35,813 nt of DNA from Candidatus Gastranaerophilales bacterium. GTDB taxonomy: Bacteria > Cyanobacteriota > Vampirovibrionia > Gastranaerophilales > Gastranaerophilaceae. Below the pieces are notes generated by a model. The model was not told the DNA's origin and ran no database searches. It was given only the letters and a program-made list of their open reading frames with translations. A program made the translations under genes and the position numbers. Below are positions 25,123 through 32,265 of this stretch, piece by piece. The stretch spans positions 1 to 35,813 of the forward strand of contig UNSJ01000021.1 in the NCBI GenBank assembly GCA_900548405.1, given 5' to 3'. Position 1 is the first letter of the stretch. Each line of letters starts with the position of its first letter.

Positions 25123-25791
25123 TTATCTGACATCCAAAAACTTATGAACTTGAGGAATAAGCCTTACGTTTTCATACTTTTCAAGGAATTTATCTAAAAT
25201 TTGTGCAGCATATTCTGATGTAACAGTCATTTTATCGTTTTCCATTACAGGCTGAAGAACCAATTCTATGCCGTATTTTTTCCCCAATACACAACAATTG
25301 TTTATTTCTTCGTCAGTTATTTCATTATTAAATACAATCTTTGCAAATGTTTCAACTCCTCTGCATTTATCAAAAAATTTGTCGTGAAATTTTATAGAGT
25401 CTTTAATTCCTGTGGAACTTTCCAGTTTTATATCAGCTGAAACTATATCAATAAAGGGTTTAACTTCTTCAAATTTATCAGCCAAAGTAGCATTTGTTTC
25501 AAGATAAATCTTTTTATCTGTTCTCGGCAGAAAGTCTTTTAAAAAATCAACAGCTAAAAGCGGTTCTCCGCCTGTTAATGACACTGAGTGTATTGTATTA
25601 TATGAATTTACTGCATCCGCAAGTTCACAAGCATCATATTCAATATAATCATTATCTGATGAAAATTCTGTATCACAGTAATTACATTTCAAATTGCAAT
25701 TGCAAAAACGTACAAATAATTGTTTATACCCTACATAAGGACCTTCGCCCTGAATTGATTCAAAAATTTCTTTGATTTTAATTTTATTCAT
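25123..25791 (-). CDS. queE: 7-carboxy-7-deazaguanine synthase
   Basis: Radical SAM enzyme of queuosine and 7-deazapurine synthesis; it makes 7-carboxy-7-deazaguanine from carboxytetrahydropterin. The N-terminus IFESIQGEGPYVGYKQLFVRF is the QueE signature, and the iron-sulfur cysteines are C32-x3-C36-x2-C39 (CNLKCNYCD). SLTGGEPLL supplies the SAM-binding GGE. 222 residues, normal length. The ATG overlaps the end of the dnaJ-like gene by 8 nt. Other queuosine genes (queC, queD, queF) are not in the window. Confidence 0.93.
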   Translation of the reverse strand: MNKIKIKEIFESIQGEGPYVGYKQLFVRFCNCNLKCNYCDTEFSSDNDYIEYDACELADAVNSYNTIHSVSLTGGEPLLAVDFLKDFLPRTDKKIYLETNATLADKFEEVKPFIDIVSADIKLESSTGIKDSIKFHDKFFDKCRGVETFAKIVFNNEITDEEINNCCVLGKKYGIELVLQPVMENDKMTVTSEYAAQILDKFLEKYENVRLIPQVHKFLDVR

Positions 25792-26803
25792 TTAGTAAAT
25801 TCTCTCTTATATTTTGTGCAGACAATTTTTTAAGCTTTTCATACAGCCTTATTTCATCATCCGACAAACTGCAAGGAATTTCAATATGCACCGTAACAAT
25901 CATATCGCCTGATTTGTTATTTTGTTTAATCCCTTGTCCTGCAAGCCTGAATTTTTGTCCTGAATGAGTTTTAGGAGGAATTTTTAAGCTTAAATTGCCT
26001 TCAAAAGCAGGAATGGTTATTTCGCCGCCAAGCACTGCTTCAAACGGAGTTATAGGAACATTGTAATATACATCATTTCCTTCAAATCTCATTCTTGAAT
26101 TAGGCTCTATCTTAATCTTTAAATACAAATCACCGTTTTTCCCACCGTTTAAACCTATATTTCCTTCTTGAGGAATACGGAGTTTTGTGCCGTTCTTAAC
26201 ATTTTTGGGTATTTTCACGGTAATTTTTTTATGCTCGGAGTTTTCTCCTGTGCCTTTGCATACAGAGCAAATATTACCGTTTATAAATTTTCTGCCTTTA
26301 CAATGAGAACACTGAGTTGTATGCATTACATTAATAGTGCGTTCTGCACCGTTTACAGATTCCTTAATAGTTACAGTTATTTCTTCATGAATATCATCGC
26401 CTTTTTTTGCAGACGTTTTTGATTTCTTTGGCTTTGCAAATTCTTCAAATATATCGTTTATTTTCTTTGAAAATTCTTCTTTAGATTTTTTTGTTTGCTT
26501 TTCTTGCTGCTTAGCAGTATCTTCATCTTTTTGTGCTGTTTGTTTTTTATATTCGGATTGAGCTTGTTTTGCAGATGTTTTGTTTTCCGGAGCGGATTTA
26601 AAGAAACCGTTAATCATGTCATATTGATGTCTTTTCTGCGAATTTGACAAGACATCATATGCCTCTGTTATATCCTTAAATCTTTGTGTGCCAGAAGGAT
26701 TTACATCAGGATGAAATTTACGCGCAAGCGTACGATAAGCTGATTTTATTTCAGCATCACTACTGTCAGGTGTAACTCCAAGAATAGCATAATAATTCTT
26801 CAT
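25784..26803 (-). CDS. dnaJ: DnaJ-like co-chaperone with a half zinc finger
   Basis: A J-domain protein that would stimulate DnaK ATPase activity. The J-domain has HPD at 31-33. A Lys/Gln-rich linker (about 75-135) replaces the Gly/Phe region. The zinc region has only two CxxCxG motifs (C165/C168 and C179/C182), one zinc site, against four motifs in classical DnaJ. The C-terminal substrate domains (GTKLRIPQEGNIGLNGGKNGDLYLKI, VLGGEITIPAF, SGQKFRLAGQGI) are normal. 339 residues, shorter than DnaJ. No good ribosome binding site: TATATA stands 7 nt before the ATG. It is the first gene of the operon with queE, def, fmt and aroH. Confidence 0.88.
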   Translation of the reverse strand: MKNYYAILGVTPDSSDAEIKSAYRTLARKFHPDVNPSGTQRFKDITEAYDVLSNSQKRHQYDMINGFFKSAPENKTSAKQAQSEYKKQTAQKDEDTAKQQEKQTKKSKEEFSKKINDIFEEFAKPKKSKTSAKKGDDIHEEITVTIKESVNGAERTINVMHTTQCSHCKGRKFINGNICSVCKGTGENSEHKKITVKIPKNVKNGTKLRIPQEGNIGLNGGKNGDLYLKIKIEPNSRMRFEGNDVYYNVPITPFEAVLGGEITIPAFEGNLSLKIPPKTHSGQKFRLAGQGIKQNNKSGDMIVTVHIEIPCSLSDDEIRLYEKLKKLSAQNIRENLLNE

Positions 26804-26810
26804 ATACCTA

Positions 26811-26838
26811 TATATAATGAAGTTAAAAAAAATTTCAA
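26811..26838 (-). promoter_or_regulatory. predicted promoter of the dnaJ-like operon, near-leaderless
   Basis: On the minus strand TTGAAA (26838-26833), a 16-nt spacer, TATATA (26816-26811), then TAGGTAT and the ATG at 26803. The AT-repeat leaves the exact -10 register uncertain. Confidence 0.5.
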
Positions 26839-26840
26839 CA

Positions 26841-28076
26841 TCAATTGCAGATATCAGTTCGGCATTTTTTTCCTTCGAAGTTTATAACTTCAATATCTTC
26901 ATAAAGATGTTTTTTTGCTCTTGAAAGAGTTTTTGCCGTATTTGTCAAAACAAGAGTTTTACCGGCAACCGTTTCATATTCCATATATTCATTTTTTTTA
27001 GCTGCAAAATGAGTAATGTCACTTTCAACCAAATCAAGCCCTGAAATCACTTTACCTGATTGACGCGCTGAAAGCACACAGGAAACAGATGAATTGTCAG
27101 ACATGTTTATACATTCGTAATCATCAGCAAAAGAACCTATCGCGCAAGCTTCAAACAGAGTTAAAAGATTTTCATCTACAATGTTTAAAACTGCCTGAGC
27201 ATCGTGATCCGATAAAAACGGTCTGAACTCTAAAGTTACAAATTTATTGTCTTCATTAAGCACACAGTCAACTCCTAAAATACCCATATACGGAGTTTCA
27301 CGCTTCTGTAATGCTTGAAGTATGTTATTAACAACATTTTTCATAACAGAAGCTTCAATATCTTTAGATATTTTATAATCAGGTGCAAAAGCTCCGATAC
27401 CGTCAGTTAATATACCTCCGTCACCGTCTTCCATAAATTTATAATTGGCTACTGACGTTAAAGGTATAGCCTGATAGCCGTCAGTCACAACATAAAATGT
27501 AAATTCATGACCATACGCATAATCTTCAAAAATAACTTTTTTTTCATCTCTGCAGAACAAATCTTCAGTGAAAGTTTTTGCAGTAATAAATGTAGTACAT
27601 ACCAATCTGTCACGACCGCTCAAAGATTCATCAGTTCTTATAACAACCGGCAGATTTGCAGATTTTAAGTAATCAACAGCCAGCTGTGGTTTATCATAAA
27701 TTCCAAAACGCGGCGTAGGAATTCTCAGTTTATACAAAAACTTTTTTCCTGCTGATTTGCTTATTGCAAAGTTTGCACTCTGTGCGCTCGGAGCAAAAAT
27801 CAACTGATTATTAGCCTGAAATAATCCTGAAATATCATTTTTAATTGCAATTTCAGAAGATGCTATTGTTAAATCCACAGCATTTTCAAGAGCATATTCC
27901 AAAAGTTCCTGAACATTTTCTTCTCTAATATCAACGCAGGTGCATATTTCCTTTATCATTGAATTTCCCGGAGCAACAACAACTTCAGAAACATTGTCAT
28001 ATTGTGCAAATTTTTTAGCGAGTGCATATTCTTTTGCAGAGGCTCCGATTATTAAAACTTTTTTCTTTTTATCCAT
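26841..28076 (-). CDS. divergent PurD-like ATP-grasp protein
   Basis: An ATP-grasp enzyme with the fold of phosphoribosylamine-glycine ligase (GAR synthetase, purine pathway). The N-terminus KVLIIGASAKEYALAKKFA matches PurD, and NYKFMEDGDGGILTDGIGAFAP lines up with the PurD signature HKR-x-x-DGD-x-GPNTGGMGA. However, His-Lys-Arg and the GPNTGGMG run are altered, KADGLAAGKGV reads IRTDESLSGRDRL, and NPRFGDPETQ reads EFRPFLSDHDAQ. The ligase could be a fast-evolving PurD or a paralogue with another acceptor. 411 residues from the ATG at 28076; a start at 28094 adds six residues but would bury the -10. TATAAT is exactly 6 nt before the ATG. Confidence 0.78.
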   Translation of the reverse strand: MDKKKKVLIIGASAKEYALAKKFAQYDNVSEVVVAPGNSMIKEICTCVDIREENVQELLEYALENAVDLTIASSEIAIKNDISGLFQANNQLIFAPSAQSANFAISKSAGKKFLYKLRIPTPRFGIYDKPQLAVDYLKSANLPVVIRTDESLSGRDRLVCTTFITAKTFTEDLFCRDEKKVIFEDYAYGHEFTFYVVTDGYQAIPLTSVANYKFMEDGDGGILTDGIGAFAPDYKISKDIEASVMKNVVNNILQALQKRETPYMGILGVDCVLNEDNKFVTLEFRPFLSDHDAQAVLNIVDENLLTLFEACAIGSFADDYECINMSDNSSVSCVLSARQSGKVISGLDLVESDITHFAAKKNEYMEYETVAGKTLVLTNTAKTLSRAKKHLYEDIEVINFEGKKCRTDICN

Positions 28077-28082
28077 AAAAGA

Positions 28083-28088
28083 ATTATA
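28083..28088 (-). promoter_or_regulatory. predicted -10 of leaderless PurD-like transcript
   Basis: Perfect TATAAT on the minus strand (28088-28083), then TCTTTT and the ATG at 28076. No consensus -35 at 17 nt; no ribosome binding site. Confidence 0.5.
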
Positions 28089-28218
28089 TAACAAAAACCG
28101 CTAATCCATGTATATGATTTTATTAAGAAAAATTAAGTTTTTGAAGATAATTATGTTACAATAATGACAAATAAAAATTTATTCTTAAACTTGAATTATA
28201 AGTGAGGGTATAGTAGAT

Positions 28219-28452
28219 ATGGCAGGTATAGTAAGTTTATTATCGCAAATGTTTGTGCCTCAGACAACGCAAGTGGCAGCGCCTGTGAGAAGCACAACAT
28301 CAAATCCATACAGCAATAATCCGTTTGTAAATTATAACGGAAACAGCTTAAATTCTTATGCAAAAAATTCTCCGGTACGAGGAGGATATTTCGCAGGGTA
28401 TTACAATGGAAAACAAAACATTGTCGGACAACGTCTGTTCATAGAAGTTTAA
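28219..28452 (+). CDS. small hypothetical protein (77 aa)
   Basis: Not recognised. GAGG lies about 12 nt before the ATG, somewhat far. The product begins with a short hydrophobic helix (MAGIVSLLSQMFVP), then is rich in Asn, Ser, Tyr and Gly (NPYSNNPFVNYNGNSLNSY, GGYFAGYYNGK), a composition typical of disordered or surface-associated chains. It lies between the divergent PurD-like gene and the prepilin operon promoter, and ends 11 nt before that promoter. Confidence 0.6.
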   Translation: MAGIVSLLSQMFVPQTTQVAAPVRSTTSNPYSNNPFVNYNGNSLNSYAKNSPVRGGYFAGYYNGKQNIVGQRLFIEV

Positions 28453-28463
28453 CCCCAATACAA

Positions 28464-28492
28464 TTGACAATATCTTGAAAACAGGTTATAAT
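28464..28492 (+). promoter_or_regulatory. perfect-consensus promoter of the prepilin operon
   Basis: TTGACA at 28464-28469, a 17-nt spacer and TATAAT at 28487-28492: both hexamers match the sigma70 consensus fully. The expected leader is about 28 nt with GGAAG before the ATG at 28527. Confidence 0.9.
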
Positions 28493-28526
28493 AAGGGAAA
28501 TAGTTAATAGGAAGCAGAATGATTAT

Positions 28527-29216
28527 ATGAAAAATAAATGCTTTTTGGGGTTTACAATAACAGAATTAATAATAGCAATGGGAATTATCGGAGTTATTTC
28601 GGCTTTGACTGTTCCTGTATTAATAGCGCACTATCAAACCCAGTCTTTACAATTAATTCTTAAGAAAACTTACGGTGAACTAAGACAAAATTTAGATATG
28701 TTTCAAACAGAATCATATAAGAAAAAGTTATATGCTTCCAGTTTGAGTACTCTTGACGGCTCTAAAACCGTAACAGAAACCGCAGGACGTTTCTTAACCA
28801 ATTACTTTAGAGTAACAAAAGATTGCGATTCAACAGCACAACCTTGTTTTGCCGACAGTTACAGAACAATTGACAGTGCAGACAGAACAAATTTCAGCTG
28901 TAACAGCGGATATAACGTTTTACTAGCCAGCGGTGCTGCAATATGTTTAATACCGCCTGCAACAGATACCCCGGCAAAAGTTTATATTGACGTCAACGGA
29001 CAGGATAAACCTAATATTGGCGGCAGAGATATGTTTACAGTATATATCTATGATGATTTCAGCATAGATGAAAAGGATATAACACCTGATGTAATAAAAA
29101 GCGGGGATGCTAAAGGCGATAGAGATACTTTATTTAATGACAGCTGTAAAACTTCTTATGTTGGTGAAGGATGCTTTGGAAAAATCATTAATGACAACTG
29201 GAAAGTAAGTTACTAA
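28527..29216 (+). CDS. prepilin-like protein 1 (type II secretion / type IV pilin N-terminus)
   Basis: A short basic leader MKNKCFLG is followed by FTITELIIAMGIIGVISALTVPVL: cleavage by prepilin peptidase after Gly8, Phe as first mature residue, Glu5 of the mature protein for subunit packing, and a hydrophobic assembly helix. The globular part has CFADSYRTIDSADRTNF, then YIDVNGQDKPNIGGRDMF, which resembles the calcium-binding Asp-x-Asn-Gly loop of pseudopilins, and ends CFGKIINDNWKVSY. 229 residues. First of three paralogues read from one strong promoter. The secretion apparatus itself is not in the window. Confidence 0.9.
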   Translation: MKNKCFLGFTITELIIAMGIIGVISALTVPVLIAHYQTQSLQLILKKTYGELRQNLDMFQTESYKKKLYASSLSTLDGSKTVTETAGRFLTNYFRVTKDCDSTAQPCFADSYRTIDSADRTNFSCNSGYNVLLASGAAICLIPPATDTPAKVYIDVNGQDKPNIGGRDMFTVYIYDDFSIDEKDITPDVIKSGDAKGDRDTLFNDSCKTSYVGEGCFGKIINDNWKVSY

Positions 29217-29230
29217 TGGAAAGGTATATG

Positions 29231-29923
29231 ATGAATATAAGGTCTGCATTTACATTAACAGAAGTTTTAGTAACACTTAGTATTATAGGTGTTGTTTCTG
29301 CTTTGACTGTGCCGACTTTAATGAACCAATATCAGAAAAAAACTCAATCTGTGCAAATAAGAAAATCAATAAATGATTTTGTATCAGCTATTGATATGCT
29401 TATAACAGAAGAAGGTAAAACCTCATTTAAAGCTACCAGTGTCTTTACTGATGTTCTACCGGATAATACTTCTGTTGACGGAATTCAAAATCTGATTGCA
29501 CAGCATTTTAAGATTATTAAAACCTGTGATGCTAAAGCAGCAGGTTGTTTTGCTTCTGAAAAATACAGAACAATAGATAATACTTCTTCAGATACTTTCC
29601 AATGTGAAGAAAAAGCTTATGTTTTAGCAAACTCTGCTGCAATCTGTGTGTCAAAAAAGGTAAACTCAGCTCAAGCCCAAGTAGTCGGAAGACCGTATTT
29701 AGTTATACAAATTGACATTAACGGTATTGAAAAACCAAATATTGGCGGCAGAGATATGTTCAATTTTTACATAAACAAAGAAGGTGAATTCGATTGGAAC
29801 AATCCGTCTACGATGTGTATGAACGGTCCTTGTACACCTTCTTCATCTACCTGTAAAACTTCATCAATAGGAAATAATTGCATTGGAGTTTTATCTGAAA
29901 ATAATTGGATTATGGATTACTAA
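29231..29923 (+). CDS. prepilin-like protein 2
   Basis: Start chosen at the ATG at 29231 (MNIRSAFTLTEVLVTLS) because GGAAAGG ends 6 nt before it; in-frame ATGs at 29216 and 29228 are possible, and the first would overlap the upstream stop. The cleavage site has Ala instead of Gly before the first Phe (SA/FTLTEV). The body carries CFASEKYRTIDNTSSDTF, QIDINGIEKPNIGGRDMF and the C-terminus CIGVLSENNWIMDY, closely similar to prepilins 1 and 3. Four Cys in the tail region (MCMNGPCTPSSSTCKTS) could form disulfides. Confidence 0.88.
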   Translation: MNIRSAFTLTEVLVTLSIIGVVSALTVPTLMNQYQKKTQSVQIRKSINDFVSAIDMLITEEGKTSFKATSVFTDVLPDNTSVDGIQNLIAQHFKIIKTCDAKAAGCFASEKYRTIDNTSSDTFQCEEKAYVLANSAAICVSKKVNSAQAQVVGRPYLVIQIDINGIEKPNIGGRDMFNFYINKEGEFDWNNPSTMCMNGPCTPSSSTCKTSSIGNNCIGVLSENNWIMDY

Positions 29924-29943
29924 GAAAGAGAAAGATAACGATT

Positions 29944-30672
29944 ATGAACAAAAAATTTGCATTTACTTTAACGGAAGTTCTTGTTACATTAAGCATTATA
30001 GGCGTTGTTTCAGCTTTGACAGTGCCAACTTTAATGAACCAATATCAAAGAAAGGTTCAAGCAGCACAAATAAGAAAATTTGCAAACGAATTAGATCAGG
30101 GATTTGAAATGCAAATTATTGAAGAAGGTAAAACTAAATTATCTTCAACAAATATGTGGAAAAAAGTTGCTACAAAAGGTGATTTAACAGATTTAAGAGC
30201 ATTTTTTAACACTCGCTTTAAAATAATTAAGACCTGTGAAAAAACTTCAGGATGCTTTGCTGATAGTTACAGATCAATAGATGGCAGTAAAGAAGAAGCT
30301 TTTGATAATTCTAAAATTACAACTTATGTTCTTGCCAATTCAGCTGCTATAAGATTAAAAGCTAAACTATCTGTAAAAGTTGACACTAATGGTGATGCTG
30401 TATTAGACGAAAACGGGAATTATATACCTTTCGGAGCCGGCAATTCAGCTGTTGTAATGTGGATAGATATTAACGGTGCTGATAAACCTAATATCGGTGG
30501 CAGAGATTTATTCCAGATAGCTATTGGCGATAACGGATTAGTATTTGATGAATGCTACACTACAAATACTAATTTCACCTGCACACCCAGTGCAGCGACT
30601 TGCATCAAATCTCCAACCGGCAGCAACTGTTTTGGTGTATTACAAGAAAACAACTGGATAATGAATTATTAA
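29944..30672 (+). CDS. prepilin-like protein 3
   Basis: Start at the ATG at 29944 (MNKKFAFTLTEVLVTLSIIG), with AGAGAAAGA upstream; the frame is open from 29905 but that part belongs to the end of gene 2 in another frame. Ala again precedes the mature Phe. The first 30 mature residues are nearly identical to prepilin 2 with mostly silent base changes, so the two copies are a recent tandem duplication under protein-level selection. The Asp-x-Asn-Gly loop reads WIDINGADKPNIGGRDLF and the end is CFGVLQENNWIMNY. It has a longer insert (about 120-150) than its paralogues. cutA follows after 1 nt. Confidence 0.9.
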   Translation: MNKKFAFTLTEVLVTLSIIGVVSALTVPTLMNQYQRKVQAAQIRKFANELDQGFEMQIIEEGKTKLSSTNMWKKVATKGDLTDLRAFFNTRFKIIKTCEKTSGCFADSYRSIDGSKEEAFDNSKITTYVLANSAAIRLKAKLSVKVDTNGDAVLDENGNYIPFGAGNSAVVMWIDINGADKPNIGGRDLFQIAIGDNGLVFDECYTTNTNFTCTPSAATCIKSPTGSNCFGVLQENNWIMNY

Positions 30673-30673
30673 A

Positions 30674-31003
30674 ATGGAATATATTATAGTCCTTTGTACC
30701 ACTGATAATAAAGAAAATGCAGAATTAATTGCCCATACGCTTGTAAAAGAAAAACTTGCTGCGTGCACAAATATGATTCCGCAAATTAATTCAATATACA
30801 CCTGGAAAGAACAAATTGTGCAGGATGAAGAACTTTTACTGCTGATAAAAACACGTAAAGAACTGTTTGAAGAAGTTAAAAGCAGAATTCTTTTATTACA
30901 CAATTATGAAGTTCCTGAAATAATTTCAGTAAATATAAATGATGGTTCAAAATCATATTTAGACTGGATTAAAGAAAATACAACAAAAAAAGACTGTCTG
31001 TAA
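30674..31003 (+). CDS. cutA: CutA1 divalent-cation tolerance protein
   Basis: A small trimeric, ferredoxin-like protein of the CutA1 family, linked to copper tolerance but without an established enzymatic role. Family marks: VLCTTDNKENAELIAHTLVKEKLAACTNMIP, the SIYTWKEQI strand, LLLIKTRKELFEEV and HNYEVPEIISV. 109 residues, normal length. The ATG is one base after the third prepilin stop; there is no separate ribosome binding site, so it is coupled to the prepilins, an odd pairing. Confidence 0.95.
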   Translation: MEYIIVLCTTDNKENAELIAHTLVKEKLAACTNMIPQINSIYTWKEQIVQDEELLLLIKTRKELFEEVKSRILLLHNYEVPEIISVNINDGSKSYLDWIKENTTKKDCL

Positions 31004-31019
31004 AGACAGCCTTTTTTTT
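30984..31019. terminator. bidirectional terminator between cutA and the cupin gene
   Basis: CTGTCT (30994-30999), loop GTAA, AGACAG (31004-31009), flanked by A7 before and T8 after. The stop codon of cutA sits in the loop. It serves both the plus-strand prepilin-cutA operon and the minus-strand cupin operon ending at 31024. Confidence 0.9.
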
Positions 31020-31023
31020 GTAA

Positions 31024-31329
31024 CTAGATTTTGATTAATAAGAATTTGCTGTCTTCTAATGCAACAACTTTATGCTCTGTATCTTTTTTAAACATTAAAA
31101 TCTCACCTTTTTCGACTCTGAATTTTTCTGCATCGAAATGAAGTTCGATTGTGCCATCCAAGACATAAACAGCTGCATTACATACAGAAGTATGCGTATC
31201 AATAATAGCATCTTTTTTAATTGCAATGATATTCAAGCTGCTGTTGTCATTTTCCATAAGCAGCTTTCTTTCGAATTTATCAGCTCCGGTACTTACAATA
31301 TCCTTTGCCTTTAAAACATTGTAGAACAT
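31024..31329 (-). CDS. small cupin-domain protein
   Basis: A 101-residue single-domain cupin. Start at 31329 with AGGAG 6 nt upstream; a longer frame from 31488 runs over the CDGSH gene in a different register and is rejected. The double-stranded beta-helix pattern is visible: DAIIDTHTSVCNAAVYVLDGTIELHF (motif 1, with His in DTHTS) and VEKGEILMFKKDTEHKVVALE (motif 2, with the His of TEHKV). Metal ligands seem partly kept. Ligand unknown. It follows the CDGSH gene by 19 nt and may work with it in redox or metal sensing. Confidence 0.85.
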   Translation of the reverse strand: MFYNVLKAKDIVSTGADKFERKLLMENDNSSLNIIAIKKDAIIDTHTSVCNAAVYVLDGTIELHFDAEKFRVEKGEILMFKKDTEHKVVALEDSKFLLIKI

Positions 31330-31348
31330 AAAATTCTCCTTTCTTAAA

Positions 31349-32038
31349 TTATTCTTTACTTTTCTTAGCTTTGAATTTAACGTGCCAATGTGAAGAATCG
31401 CAGAAGGGTTTATTTTTTGATTTGCCGCATCTGCATAATGTCTGCCTGTTTCGAACCTCATAGCTTCTGCCGTCCTCACTTTCAACACGTATTTTGCCTT
31501 TTAGCCACAACGGACCGCTTATTTTTAATCCGCTATCTTCAATAGCTGCAATACTTTGAGGTAATTCTTCTTCAATCATGTTTCCTTCTTTGTCAAAAAG
31601 TACCAGCCTTCCTGAGGGACATAAACTCACTTCACGTCTTAACTCAGAGCAGCTGAAATCATCATCATTCATTATGAGGTTCCAAACAGTACCGTTTGCA
31701 TCACAAAACCTTGCCAAGGCACACAAATTATCCTTATCATACAAAGTTAACGCAGGACCGTCATATTTTTCAGCACTATCAAGTACAGGTGAAAAATCAG
31801 CCTTTTCTTCACCGTCAAAATCAGAATGAAGATGTGAATTATCACAAAAAGGTGCATTTTTAGAATATCCGCATCTGCATAATGCTATCGGATTAGATTT
31901 AATTTCAAAAATTTTTCCTTGAGAATACTCAATACAGACTTCTTGATTGTCCGTGACTATTATATTCTCACTGAATTCAGGCGTACCATATACTAAATAA
32001 GGTCCGTTATGTGTAACTTTTACATAGATTTCACTCAT
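31349..32038 (-). CDS. double CDGSH iron-sulfur protein
   Basis: A 229-residue protein with two CDGSH-type 2Fe-2S sites: C54-x-C56 with C65 and H69 (CRCGYSKNAPFCDNSHLH), and a C-terminal copy (CRCGKSKNKPFCDSSHWH). CDGSH clusters have three Cys and one His ligand and take part in electron transfer or iron handling. The segment between them (KDNLCALARFCDANGTVWNL, SELRREVSLCPSGRLVLFDK) matches the middle part of the long bacterial CDGSH proteins and has further conserved Cys. No ribosome binding site; TATATT is 6 nt before the ATG at 32038. The cupin gene follows in the same operon. Confidence 0.92.
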   Translation of the reverse strand: MSEIYVKVTHNGPYLVYGTPEFSENIIVTDNQEVCIEYSQGKIFEIKSNPIALCRCGYSKNAPFCDNSHLHSDFDGEEKADFSPVLDSAEKYDGPALTLYDKDNLCALARFCDANGTVWNLIMNDDDFSCSELRREVSLCPSGRLVLFDKEGNMIEEELPQSIAAIEDSGLKISGPLWLKGKIRVESEDGRSYEVRNRQTLCRCGKSKNKPFCDSSHWHVKFKAKKSKE

Positions 32039-32044
32039 AGATAA

Positions 32045-32073
32045 AATATAATTAACACAATCGGATTTTTGAA
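32045..32073 (-). promoter_or_regulatory. predicted leaderless promoter of the CDGSH gene
   Basis: On the minus strand TTCAAA (32073-32068), a 17-nt spacer, TATATT (32050-32045), then TTATCT and the ATG at 32038. Confidence 0.5.
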
Positions 32074-32112
32074 TTTACATTCAGGTAATTTGTAAGAATA
32101 CATTTTGCCCAA

Positions 32113-32265
32113 TTAATTTGTTATCAGCTTTAAACCTGTAATTCCTGTTAAAATTAAACCTATGCACAAAAATTTTACATCAAGAACCGGTTCTTTAAAC
32201 AACACAATTCCCAATATAGAAGTTCCTACTTGTATAGTAACACTTAGTTTGATTTCTTGTAACGG
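32113..32265 (-). pseudogene. C-terminal remnant of a small multidrug resistance (SMR) transporter
   Basis: Fifty codons on the minus strand, from 32265 to a TAA at 32113, after an in-frame stop. The translation LQEIKLSVTIQVGTSILGIV followed by LFKEPVLDVKFLCIGLILTG and ITGLKLITN matches helices 3-4 of EmrE/SugE-type SMR proteins (pattern LS-x-A-x-x-x-x-G-x-G, LF-x-E, GLILxGIxGLKL). The N-terminal half with the essential Glu is missing and no start codon is present. Confidence 0.7.

Noticed and set aside
31330..31488. N-terminal extension of the cupin frame to 31488
   Set aside because: It would run through the CDGSH gene in another register; the ATG at 31329 has a strong SD and gives a normal cupin length.
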